NCBI GenBank assembly: GCA_022648295.1
Contig: JALCME010000001.1
Location: 124,001-188,000 of the forward strand
DNA: 64,000 bases
From: Bacteroides sp.
GTDB taxonomy: Bacteria > Bacteroidota > Bacteroidia > Bacteroidales > Bacteroidaceae
Reading direction: 5' to 3'
Numbering within the stretch: position 1 is the first letter of the stretch; each line of letters opens with the position of its first letter. The translations under genes and the position numbers were made by a program. This document shows, one piece after another, positions 45,927-55,038 of this stretch. The notes below the pieces were generated by a model that saw only the letters and a program-made list of their open reading frames with translations, was not told the origin of the DNA and ran no database searches.

Positions 45927-48900
45927 TTAATAGTTAATGCTTACTCCAAAGTTAAATACACGTTGTACAGGATACCAATCTCCTCTGCCTTCCTTTATTT
46001 CAGGATCTACATCAATATCTCCCAGTTTATCAAAAGTCAGTAAATTCATACCTTGAAAATAAAACCTGCAAGATTGTAAATTGGCAAACCGCAAAGATTT
46101 TCTTGATAAGGAATATCCTATTTCAATATTCTTCACGCGTACATAGCTACCGTCGAATAAAGCCAAGCTACTTTCAGCATTTTTATTATTTTCATTAGCT
46201 CCATAAGTCAAACGAGGATAAGTCGCATAATCTTTGGTTTGTTCCGTCCAGCGATTCAAATGTAGTTTTTTGACTTTGCCGATTTGATCTTGTCCAAAAG
46301 AGGGGAAATCATAGACTGCGGCTCCATTGAGTAATATACTGCTACGAGTTGCACCTTGAAGTAGAAGTGTGAAATCAAATCCTTTGTATTGGAAACCAAT
46401 AGGTAAACCAAACTGTATTTCCGGAGTTCTTGGGTATCCTCTATGGGTTTTATCGTCTGAATCTATCTTTCCATCTCCATTTAAATCCTTATAAACTACA
46501 TCTCCCGGAAATAGATTGCCCCAAGGCTGATAACCATCACCTTCATTAGAAGCATTCAATCTGTCAGCTTCAGCCTGATCATATACTAAATGATCAACTA
46601 CATACACAAAATGTTCCCCGACCGGACGTCCCGTAGATCTTCTCCAAGGATAATCGTATTCCACTTCATTCATGAATTTAATTTTGTTACGCGCAAAGGT
46701 CATATTAGGCTTGATGAAATAGCGAAAATCTTTACCTATTTGTCCATTCCATGATAACTCCAAATCAATACCTTTATTATCAACTATTCCGGAATTCACA
46801 AAAGGAGCACTTTTTCCTACAATATCGGGGAATCCCAGTTTATTGGCATCTCTTAAATTCGTTATAATGTTGTACCGATGTTCAAAAAACAGATCTGCGG
46901 TCAAGGTTAACTTATTATTAAAGAAAGCAGCATCTAATCCAAAATTGGACTTTCTGGCTTTCTCCCAAGTTAAATTGGGATTTGCAAAGTTACCTTCAGC
47001 TAAACCTCCTATTGAATTAGAAAAATTATCTATTCCAAAAGAATAGCCACCACCTCCTCCATAAAACTGCAAATAGGCAAAACGGTCATCATTATTATCG
47101 GATATTTTATCACTTCCTACCCAGCCCAAAGAAGCTCTTAACTTTAAATGGTCTAGCCATTTCTTAGTTTTCTTCATAAACTGTTCTTCCGAAATGACCC
47201 AACCAATTGCTCCGGAAGGGAAAAATCCATATCGCTTACCCGGTGCAAAATTTTCAGAGCCGTTATAGCCAAAATTAAATTCGGCCAAATATTTGTTGTT
47301 ATAGCCGTAAGTGGCCCTTCCTGTCATACCTTGATAGCGATAAGGAACTCTACTGTCATACGTCCTCTCCGATCTATTAAAAAGTAGTAATCCGGAAACA
47401 TTATGAATGCCAAACTTACGTTGATAATCCAATCTCAACTGGTAGTATGTCTTACTCTCTGTTGAGTTGTGAGAAAGAGAATTACTAATTGTTTCATCTT
47501 GGTCATACCAAGGATTTCCCAATATGTATTTGCCATCATATTCATTATTATTCATATAATAACTTCCGTTGCTGCCTTCTGAAGGTTGAAAAGTCGCATA
47601 CCGTCCGTACGAAGCATAGCCAGATCCTCTGGTTTCAAGAACTCTCCTAATCCATCTGCCTTCCGAAGCATCGTATGAAAAAGTAGCTTCAACCTTAAGT
47701 CCTTTTGTTATAAAATCAAGTTTATGCCCTAATGAAAAAGAACCATTTAAATATGTATTCTTTTCATTTAGATAGCCAGTTCTTGACAACTCACCAAGTA
47801 GATTGTATCTATGAATGGCATCACCATACAGTAATCCATAGGGATTATTGATTACATAGCTTTCATTCGCACTATTTCCATTATCAGGGAGAGTTATCGG
47901 CAGATAAGGTGGCTGAGTATTAACGATATCTACAATCCGTGAAGCAGTGGTTCCCGGAGCGTTACGATCTGTAATTCGGGCTCCAAGATCTATCTTTAAA
48001 TAAAAATTTTTATTGATGTCAATATCCATATTGGTACGAAAATTATACCTTTTGAATACTGCCTGTATGTCATTAGAAGAACCTTCAGTAGTGTGTTTAT
48101 AATTTCCATCCTGCTTGTAGTAATTGGCAAGAACATAGTATCGAACAATATCCGAACCACCACGGACCGATAAGCTATAATCTTGTTGGGCTCCGTATTT
48201 GAATGCATAATCCCTGTAATCCCAATTATAACCTAAGCCATCGGAATTATCTCCCTTCGCTTTCCGGTAATTTTCTATCTGCTGATTACTAAAAAGAAAG
48301 GAACTGCTAACATTCGGATCCGAATTAATCATAGCCTCATTATATAAAGTGGCATAATCTGCAGAGCCCAAATACTCCGAGAGGTTAATCGGCTTATTTA
48401 AACCGAACGAAGCTTTAAAATTAACAGTTGCCCGTTCTTGGGCTTTTCCACGTTTGGTAGTCACAATTATAACTCCATTTGCTCCTCTAATACCGTATGC
48501 AGCCGTAGCGGAAGCATCCTTCAATATAGTAAAAGTCTCTATTTCTTCAGGTGCTAAATAAGACATATCGCGCTCTACCCCGTCAACAATAACAATTGGA
48601 GAACTGTCACCATATGTTGCAACTCCTCTGATATTAATATCAGACATATCTACTCCTGGTTCACCTCCACTAAATTGATTGACCATTAATCCAGGCATAC
48701 GTCCTGCTAGAGCATTGTTTAAATTAGCTGTTGGACTTTGTACCAGATCTTTAGTCGTCAAAGTTGACACAGCGCCTGTTATAGTAGCCTTTTTTTGTGT
48801 CGTATAACCTACTACGACTACTTCTTCCAAAGCTTTAGAATCTTCAACAAGTACTACAATTAGGTCTTTTTTACCTTGTAAAGGCACTTCTTTAGGCTGA

Positions 48901-49208
48901 TAACCTACGTATGAAAAGACAAGACTCGCATTTTCATATGGAACCTTCATCGTAAATTTACCGTCAACGTCCGTTATTGTTCCAACTCCGCGAGAGCCTT
49001 TTACCATAATATTAACTCCGGGGAGAACGTCCCCATTCTGATCTTTAACTTGTCCTTTGACCGTAACTTCAGACTGTATCGGGCTCATTGCATTAGCAAT
49101 CTCATGAAATTCAGCCCTTAAATTTCCAGACTGCACTATACAAGCAATCAGAAGTATTACGAATCTCCATTTTCTTAGTTTGATCTTCAGCTTTTCTTTT
49201 TTTTTCAT
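45927..49208 (-). CDS. SusC-family TonB-dependent transporter (mannoside locus)
   Basis: The 1093-residue protein opens with a basic region and a hydrophobic signal (FVILLIACIVQSGNLRA). A carboxypeptidase-regulatory-like domain (VKGQVKDQNGDVLPGVNIMV) follows, then the TonB-box region EEVVVVGYTTQ. The plug has LKDASATAAYGIRGANGVI, and the outer-membrane barrel ends FNFGVSINY. It is the transport partner of the SusD protein. Its promoter region shares a 34-base block and an 11-bp direct repeat with the GH92 promoter. Confidence 0.95.
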   Translation of the reverse strand: MKKKEKLKIKLRKWRFVILLIACIVQSGNLRAEFHEIANAMSPIQSEVTVKGQVKDQNGDVLPGVNIMVKGSRGVGTITDVDGKFTMKVPYENASLVFSYVGYQPKEVPLQGKKDLIVVLVEDSKALEEVVVVGYTTQKKATITGAVSTLTTKDLVQSPTANLNNALAGRMPGLMVNQFSGGEPGVDMSDINIRGVATYGDSSPIVIVDGVERDMSYLAPEEIETFTILKDASATAAYGIRGANGVIIVTTKRGKAQERATVNFKASFGLNKPINLSEYLGSADYATLYNEAMINSDPNVSSSFLFSNQQIENYRKAKGDNSDGLGYNWDYRDYAFKYGAQQDYSLSVRGGSDIVRYYVLANYYKQDGNYKHTTEGSSNDIQAVFKRYNFRTNMDIDINKNFYLKIDLGARITDRNAPGTTASRIVDIVNTQPPYLPITLPDNGNSANESYVINNPYGLLYGDAIHRYNLLGELSRTGYLNEKNTYLNGSFSLGHKLDFITKGLKVEATFSYDASEGRWIRRVLETRGSGYASYGRYATFQPSEGSNGSYYMNNNEYDGKYILGNPWYDQDETISNSLSHNSTESKTYYQLRLDYQRKFGIHNVSGLLLFNRSERTYDSRVPYRYQGMTGRATYGYNNKYLAEFNFGYNGSENFAPGKRYGFFPSGAIGWVISEEQFMKKTKKWLDHLKLRASLGWVGSDKISDNNDDRFAYLQFYGGGGGYSFGIDNFSNSIGGLAEGNFANPNLTWEKARKSNFGLDAAFFNNKLTLTADLFFEHRYNIITNLRDANKLGFPDIVGKSAPFVNSGIVDNKGIDLELSWNGQIGKDFRYFIKPNMTFARNKIKFMNEVEYDYPWRRSTGRPVGEHFVYVVDHLVYDQAEADRLNASNEGDGYQPWGNLFPGDVVYKDLNGDGKIDSDDKTHRGYPRTPEIQFGLPIGFQYKGFDFTLLLQGATRSSILLNGAAVYDFPSFGQDQIGKVKKLHLNRWTEQTKDYATYPRLTYGANENNKNAESSLALFDGSYVRVKNIEIGYSLSRKSLRFANLQSCRFYFQGMNLLTFDKLGDIDVDPEIKEGRGDWYPVQRVFNFGVSINY

Positions 49209-49370
49209 AATAATTAAATCATTAGTTAATTAAAAAGATCTCTTAATATATATGATGCACATCATTTCATTATTTTTTAGAACCGTTCCTACATTACTTA
49301 TTGTGTATTAATACTATGCCGACATGAGAAACGGAAAAATCTGCTATTGCAAGGATTCTATTTAATGGTT

Positions 49371-49445
49371 GCGAAATAAAAAGCGCGGCATTAAAATGAA
49401 GGTTAATTCCCGGTTAATTAAATGAAGAAATAAATTATTATTTTG
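49371..49445 (-). promoter_or_regulatory. SusC promoter with heptamer direct repeats, candidate SARP-type operator
   Basis: On the plus strand GGTTAAT occurs at 49401-49407 and again at 49412-49418, exactly 11 bp apart. A 34-base block (49412-49445) matches 51851-51884, upstream of GH92, at 29 positions. Downstream on the minus strand, 22 bases after the repeats, is TATTTCGC (49378-49371), an imperfect -7 box. The rest of the 411-base intergenic region shows no gene. Confidence 0.6.
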
Positions 49446-49619
49446 TTTCTTTCTAATTAATTCGAATCAAAGGTGCCTTTATTATGCAGTTCCTTGTAAC
49501 TCACTATACATTCAGCATAAAAGATAATTTCTGACTCTGTTCTTTAAGCTTCACTTACTCCTGTATAATAGAATAAATATCCATTTCATCTATAGTAAAA
49601 CCTCAAATAGCGTATATAA

Positions 49620-51782
49620 TTATAATCCCCACTTCTTATAAATTTTATTGCTCGTCTTATACTTGATAGAAGTCCCGTTTTCGATTTCAGACCAATCAAT
49701 CCAAGTCTTTTTCATCGGGATTCCATTGATTTTCATGCTCTCTATATAAGGCTTAGATATGCCACCTCCTTCTATTGTAAGAGTCCCTTTAGAAAGATGC
49801 AATGTAAGGTTCTCAAAATAGGGTGCACTAATACTGAACCCAGCTACTCCGGGAATCATTGGATAGAGGCCGATAGAAGCAAAAACAAACCACGATCCCA
49901 TCGAACCGCAATCGTCATTTCCGGGCAGTCCGTCAGGCTTTGATGTATACATTTCATTTAATATTCGATGTACTGTTTCGGATGTTTTATACGGACGATC
50001 CGTCCAATTGTATATCCAGGGAACTTGAAAATCGGGTTCATTGCCTGCTGCAAAATAATGGTCGTTATATCCGGCATCTAATCGTACAAATAAGCTATCC
50101 AAACGTTTGGAAGCGAATTTCTTTCCTCCGATTGTATCTATCAATGTTTTCAAGTCATGAGGAACCATCCAGAGATAATTTTCTTTGGTCGCTTCGCGCC
50201 AATCATCGTTCGGATTCTTCCAGCTAAGGTCTTGTGTACGACGTGAGCGTAGCCAATTGGTGGAAGGATCATATAGATTCTTCCAATTAAGAGAACGTTC
50301 CATAAAAAAGGAGGCATCTTGCTTATTCTTTATAGCTTGCAAAGCAAATTGTCCGATAGCATAATCCGATGAAGCATATTCAAGGCATAAGGATGCATTT
50401 ACTATACCTTTATTTATATAATTAGACAACCCGGGACGGACTTCTACATCTTGCGAAAATACACCCGGAGTACATGCTGCTTGTTTCATATGCCTATAAG
50501 CGGCTTGAATGTTGAAATTCCGTCCACCGAAAGCATATGTATTTGCAATAATAATAGGCATAGGATCACCTTGCATCACTCCGGTTTCTATGTTGGCAGC
50601 AATCCATCTTCCGTATCCTCCCGCCTGTTCGGCAAAATCGATTGCAGACTGCATCATGTCGGAGCTTTCTTTCGGGTAAAACATGGCTAGCAGCTGGCAC
50701 TGAGTACGATAAGTATCCCACCCGCTAAAAGTAGTATACTGCTCTTTTCCCGGTTGAATTTTATGAACGGTAAAGTCAGCTCCAATATATTCTCCGTTCA
50801 CATCATTAAATATATTGGGATGAATTAACGTATGGTACCAATGCGTATAGAATTGGGCAAGCTTGTCCGCGTTCTCAGATTGAACTTCGATTTTCCCCAA
50901 TTGTTTATTCCATTCATTTTGTGTATCTGACAGCACTTGTTGGTAGTTGCGTCCATTGTTGTCTACACGGAGGTTTTCTTTTGCGTTTTCAATAGAAACA
51001 TAGGAAATGGCAATTTTATACTCAATACTCTGATCTTTCTCTGTATCAAACGTAAAGTATCCTCCGGATTGGGTTCCTCCGATTTGATTTCTTCCTTCTT
51101 TCAGATTATTACCTTTCCATGTGCCGAATTCTTTAGCTTTGTGATTGAATTCTGCGGCAAAGAATATACGGTAATCTGTTTTATAGCCACAAAAATTGCC
51201 TCCCTCCGCATATCCTTCGCAAGAAGAAGGAGAGGTGATTCGAATAAAAGCGTTGGTAAGTTCGGTAGAACTTACTCCAGAACCGATTAAAACGGTACCT
51301 TCCTTCTTCTTGGCAGGAAAAATAAAACGGGCGATTCCGCTTCGCCTGGATGTAGTTATATGACAGATAACCTCATCTTTCATTTCTATGGACAAGCAGC
51401 CTGCCGTTGCTTCTTTAACAACTTGATAACGGGGAAAATCATCCATATCTTTAGGTGATCCCATTATCCTTCCGCTAATGGGAAGTACAGGAAAATTGCC
51501 CATGTGAGGGCATCCGGAACCAGACATTTGATTGATCACTATTCCTTTTTGGGGTGAGAAAAAAGCAGGGGTAAATTGTATCATCCCAAAAGGGTAACTT
51601 GCACCGATATATGTATATCCACAACTTAATCCGTTGCCTTCACTTCCAATCTTTGTGTCTACTAATTTTGCATAGTTCACTTGTTGTCTTGGGTTCGCTT
51701 TTTGGGCCATACCATTCTCGCAAATAAACAGAAGTAAGAATGAGTATAACAAGGATACCATATGGCGTTTTTTTCTCATCAC
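49620..51782 (-). CDS. GH92 alpha-mannosidase
   Basis: The 720-residue secreted enzyme has an N-terminal signal (SLLYSFLLLFICENGMA). The N-terminal beta-sandwich begins KLVDTKIGSEGNGLSCGYTY. The (alpha/alpha)6 domain contains FSGWDTYRTQ, the likely general acid Glu582 in AGNEPDF, and the catalytic aspartates Asp623/Asp624 in GNDDCGSMGSWF. GH92 enzymes are calcium-dependent exo-alpha-mannosidases. It is encoded upstream of SusC, divergent from the regulator, and has its own promoter motif. Confidence 0.95.
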   Translation of the reverse strand: MMRKKRHMVSLLYSFLLLFICENGMAQKANPRQQVNYAKLVDTKIGSEGNGLSCGYTYIGASYPFGMIQFTPAFFSPQKGIVINQMSGSGCPHMGNFPVLPISGRIMGSPKDMDDFPRYQVVKEATAGCLSIEMKDEVICHITTSRRSGIARFIFPAKKKEGTVLIGSGVSSTELTNAFIRITSPSSCEGYAEGGNFCGYKTDYRIFFAAEFNHKAKEFGTWKGNNLKEGRNQIGGTQSGGYFTFDTEKDQSIEYKIAISYVSIENAKENLRVDNNGRNYQQVLSDTQNEWNKQLGKIEVQSENADKLAQFYTHWYHTLIHPNIFNDVNGEYIGADFTVHKIQPGKEQYTTFSGWDTYRTQCQLLAMFYPKESSDMMQSAIDFAEQAGGYGRWIAANIETGVMQGDPMPIIIANTYAFGGRNFNIQAAYRHMKQAACTPGVFSQDVEVRPGLSNYINKGIVNASLCLEYASSDYAIGQFALQAIKNKQDASFFMERSLNWKNLYDPSTNWLRSRRTQDLSWKNPNDDWREATKENYLWMVPHDLKTLIDTIGGKKFASKRLDSLFVRLDAGYNDHYFAAGNEPDFQVPWIYNWTDRPYKTSETVHRILNEMYTSKPDGLPGNDDCGSMGSWFVFASIGLYPMIPGVAGFSISAPYFENLTLHLSKGTLTIEGGGISKPYIESMKINGIPMKKTWIDWSEIENGTSIKYKTSNKIYKKWGL

Positions 51783-51810
51783 AATTATTTTCTTAAAGAT
51801 TAATTAATTG

Positions 51811-51884
51811 CAAAAAAAGACCTCTGGTATTAATGAGAAGATTAAAATCGGGTTAATTAATAGAAGAAATTTATTAATATTTTG
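51811..51884 (-). promoter_or_regulatory. GH92 promoter with the same repeat architecture
   Basis: GATTAAA (51840-51846) and GGTTAAT (51851-51857) are 11 bp apart on the plus strand, and the 34-base block 51851-51884 is shared with the SusC promoter. On the minus strand TTTTTTTG (51818-51811) lies 21 bases after the repeats, at the -7 position. The regulator gene starts 128 bases beyond the block, so the site could also serve autoregulation. Confidence 0.6.
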
Positions 51885-51977
51885 CAGGTTTTAACGACTT
51901 GACTCTTTTTGTGAGAAAATGACATTAACTAATTTTTAAATAATTGTTTCTTCATAAAATATAATAATATTAAATAT

Positions 51978-51985
51978 TACCTTTA
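51978..51985 (+). promoter_or_regulatory. Possible -7 box of the regulator gene
   Basis: TACCTTTA differs from TAnnTTTG at one base and lies 26 bases before the ATG at 52012. No -33 element is visible. Confidence 0.3.
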
Positions 51986-52011
51986 TACCCGCAAATGTAA
52001 GCTTTACTAAT

Positions 52012-54627
52012 ATGATAGAATGCACACGAAATAAGTCTATGGTTATTGTGTTGATTATCATTTTATTCGCAAGCCCTTATTTGTGTGCTCAAGGGTTGCG
52101 ATTCTATGGTAATAAAGTTCCTATAGAGCAACGTACTTCTTATAAGCTTTTTAATGAAGAGTTTCTGCCTGTTTTTTCTGACTATATTGATATTGAATTT
52201 AGTTTGAGAATTTCTCAGAGTAGAACTTTTGGTTATCTGTTTCACATGGTTAATCCTGCTAATAATGATGCATATAGTTTAACTTATAGTTATGTAAACG
52301 ATAAAACAAGCGTGTTTAAGTTTAATACCGAAGGGAAAGTCAATCATATATCCATGAACTTTCTTAATGACTCCGTAATATCTCAATGGCTTCCTGTAAA
52401 ATTGCATATTGATTTTGAAACGGGAGGAAGTGTACTCACTATTGGAACTAAGGTTGCAAAAGGAGTAATTCGCTTAGCGAATCGCCCTCAAAAAATTCAG
52501 CCGATTTTAAGTTTTGGTCGTCGGGAATATCTGGTAGATGTTCCTGCTTTCTCTATACAAAAGTTGAAAATATCAAGTAAAGGACAGACTTACTTTTTCA
52601 AATTGAATGAGAGTATAGGACACGAAGTACACGATAGTAACGGTGATATTCAGGGGACGGTGGTAAATCCTTATTGGTTAATTAATGATTCGTATCATTG
52701 GACCAAAGTCGCCACGTTTGTAACTTCCCCGTGTATGGGCTCCAAATTCAATGTTAAGAGACAAGAAATAGAGTTTATAACATCTGATTCTCTCTTTATT
52801 TATCAAGTGAATGCCAAACATTCTCTAAAAAAGCCTTATGCAAACAGTATGCCTGTCCATATGTTGCTGGGGACGAGTTTCATTAATGGGGCCGATGGGA
52901 AATTGTACGCTTATGAAATTAATAATCTTCCAATTAATAGCCTGACAATGGCTGCGTTGGATCTGTCAACACTTCTTTGGCAACCGGTGGGGAGAGCGTT
53001 TACCAAAGTTCAGCTACATCATCATAATGGCTTGTGGGATAATCACCGGAATCGCTATATGGTATTTGGAGGATTTGGTAGCCGATCGTACAGTAACAAA
53101 TTCCTAACTTATAATCAGATTTCCGACCGATGGGATACACTTCAATTTAAAGGTGATAAACTGACACCGCGTTTCTTTTCTTCCATGACACCTTCCAAGC
53201 AAGGCAATTATTTATATATTTATGGAGGGGTAGGTAATGAATCGGGGGACCAAAGCATTGGGCAGAATTATTATAACGATTTGTATCGGATCGATTTGGA
53301 ACGGCATACTATTAAACTACTTTGGAATCATCCGATAGATGAAAAACGCGTACCTTCCGAACAGATGATTTTATCGGATGATGGAAAATCACTTTATGTG
53401 ATTCGGTATGCACAATATATTAAATATACAAGTCTACAGCTTTACCGAATTTCTATTGCTGATGGTAAAATGGAGCAATTGGGCGATTCTATTCCTTTTG
53501 TTTCGGGATCAATCGTTTCTACTGTATCGTTATATTATAATCCGATATTGAAGGAATTCTATTGTGTTACTCAGGAAGTTAATGAAGATGATAACTGGGT
53601 GAAAGCTAATGTTTATGAGTTATCTGCGCCTCCAGTCAGCAGAGCAAAAATGGAATATTATTCCGTGAAAAATAAAAGTTCTGGCTTGAGCCGGATATTG
53701 TTGTTGGGAATATGTATTGTCATCTCGGGAAGTTTAGGAGTCTGGATCTTTTTTTATCGTAGGAAAAGGCAGAGAAGGAAAAACGATGTGCCTGACTTTG
53801 TACCGGACAAAATATATCATAAAGCTTCTATGGATGAGGGAAATCATGAGGTTCTATTGAATAAAGCTTCTCTTCAGGTTGCAATGAAAAGAAAAGAAAA
53901 AGAATGCAATAGAATTTATATATATGGGATATTTACAATTTATAATAGGTCGGGGCGAGATATAACTTATTTGTTTAGCAAGAAGCTAAAGTATCTTTTC
54001 CTGTATATTTTACTAAATAGCACGGGAAGAGAGAAAGGAGTTCATTCGTACGCTTTGAATGAGATTTTTTGGCCGGATAAGTCTGAGGATAAGGCCAAAA
54101 ACTTAAAAGGGGTAACGATTAGTAATTTGCGTAAGGCACTGATGGAGCTGGATGGAATTAAACTTTTAAATGAAAAAGGTGTTTTCAGTATTATGATTAA
54201 AGAAGATATTTGCTTCTGTGATTATTTTAGTATGTATGCTTCTTGGACAAATCATCCGCAGTCTTGTGACATACTTCTCCCAATATGGGAAAGAGGCAAA
54301 CTTCTAGAAAGTGAAGAAAGTCTTCTATTCGATAAGTATAAGCAAAATTCAGAGAATATTATCTTGTCTTTGTTACCAAAGGATTTGCCGACCTATTATC
54401 AGCAGAACGCGTATTCTTATGTCCTCCGTATCTGTTTTGTTATCCTGAAAAGAGATCCATTGAATGAGCAGGCGTTATATTATTGCGTTCACTCTTATAA
54501 GAATTTAAATGATTTTGAAAATCTGTCGAAAATCTATTCAACTTTTATTATTGAATACCGAAAAAGTATGGGAGAAGATTTTCCTCATACTATCGAAGAA
54601 TTACTTCATGCAAAAGAACCAATTTAG
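52012..54627 (+). CDS. Transmembrane SARP/BTAD-type regulator with periplasmic Kelch-like sensor
   Basis: The 871-residue protein has an N-terminal signal or anchor (MVIVLIIILFASPYLCAQG). Residues ~30-270 are a lectin-like beta-rich region, and ~275-520 are Kelch-like repeats (RYMVFGGFGSRSYSNKFLTY, YLYIYGGVGN). A transmembrane helix follows at ~562-583, then a basic stop-transfer RRKRQRRK. The cytoplasmic part has a winged helix at ~634-735 (SKKLKYLFLYILLNS, LNEIFWPDKSEDKAKN, VTISNLRKAL) of the OmpR/SARP type. A BTAD-like helical domain ends at the C-terminus (ILKRDPLNEQALYYCVHSYK, FIIEYRKSMGED). No kinase, receiver or sigma-factor domain is present. It is divergent from GH92. The inferred role is one-component sensing of a glycan and activation of the mannoside locus. 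Confidence 0.85.
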   Translation: MIECTRNKSMVIVLIIILFASPYLCAQGLRFYGNKVPIEQRTSYKLFNEEFLPVFSDYIDIEFSLRISQSRTFGYLFHMVNPANNDAYSLTYSYVNDKTSVFKFNTEGKVNHISMNFLNDSVISQWLPVKLHIDFETGGSVLTIGTKVAKGVIRLANRPQKIQPILSFGRREYLVDVPAFSIQKLKISSKGQTYFFKLNESIGHEVHDSNGDIQGTVVNPYWLINDSYHWTKVATFVTSPCMGSKFNVKRQEIEFITSDSLFIYQVNAKHSLKKPYANSMPVHMLLGTSFINGADGKLYAYEINNLPINSLTMAALDLSTLLWQPVGRAFTKVQLHHHNGLWDNHRNRYMVFGGFGSRSYSNKFLTYNQISDRWDTLQFKGDKLTPRFFSSMTPSKQGNYLYIYGGVGNESGDQSIGQNYYNDLYRIDLERHTIKLLWNHPIDEKRVPSEQMILSDDGKSLYVIRYAQYIKYTSLQLYRISIADGKMEQLGDSIPFVSGSIVSTVSLYYNPILKEFYCVTQEVNEDDNWVKANVYELSAPPVSRAKMEYYSVKNKSSGLSRILLLGICIVISGSLGVWIFFYRRKRQRRKNDVPDFVPDKIYHKASMDEGNHEVLLNKASLQVAMKRKEKECNRIYIYGIFTIYNRSGRDITYLFSKKLKYLFLYILLNSTGREKGVHSYALNEIFWPDKSEDKAKNLKGVTISNLRKALMELDGIKLLNEKGVFSIMIKEDICFCDYFSMYASWTNHPQSCDILLPIWERGKLLESEESLLFDKYKQNSENIILSLLPKDLPTYYQQNAYSYVLRICFVILKRDPLNEQALYYCVHSYKNLNDFENLSKIYSTFIIEYRKSMGEDFPHTIEELLHAKEPI

Positions 54628-54682
54628 TGATTCTTCTTTAGTTTGATTGTTTTTTATTATTTCAAATGCTCTGTTTTGATAC

Positions 54683-54723
54683 TTAAAACACTTTGTTTTG
54701 ACGGTCAAAACAAAGTGTTTTAA
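54683..54723. terminator. Perfect 19-bp hairpin between convergent genes
   Basis: Arms 54683-54701 and 54705-54723 (TTAAAACACTTTGTTTTGA and complement) enclose a 3-base loop, between the regulator stop and the DUF4450-like gene on the other strand. Its own A- and T-rich arms make it a plausible bidirectional terminator. Confidence 0.65.
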
Positions 54724-55038
54724 AAGACAAAATAACTTGTTTTCCTATAGGAAACAGAGTTTATGCTGTACTTTACGAGATAGTGCGTGACCGTTGGAAC
54801 AAACATGATTGACTATATCAGGAAAAGGTTCACACATTATGACTCATATTTTCTAATTCAGTATACAGCAAACAGAAAGCTTTCCTTGTTTACTATACAT
54901 TCTATCCCCCCTCCTGCTTCCCTTTACAAAGCATCCAAACGATACCTAATCTGCTATACACAGGAGTAATATGTCCTTTTGCAATTAAAGACAAAACATA
55001 TTTATAGAAAGCCGACATCGTTTTACTGGCCCGTCAAA
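54724..55038. other. Intergenic region without a supported gene
   Basis: A palindrome, TTTCCTATAGGAAA (54741-54754), is the only structure seen. A 60-codon frame at 54787-54969 has no signal, family or ribosome-binding features. Confidence 0.6.

Noticed and set aside
54787..54969. 60-codon frame after the regulator
   Set aside because: No promoter, ribosome-binding site or recognisable sequence.
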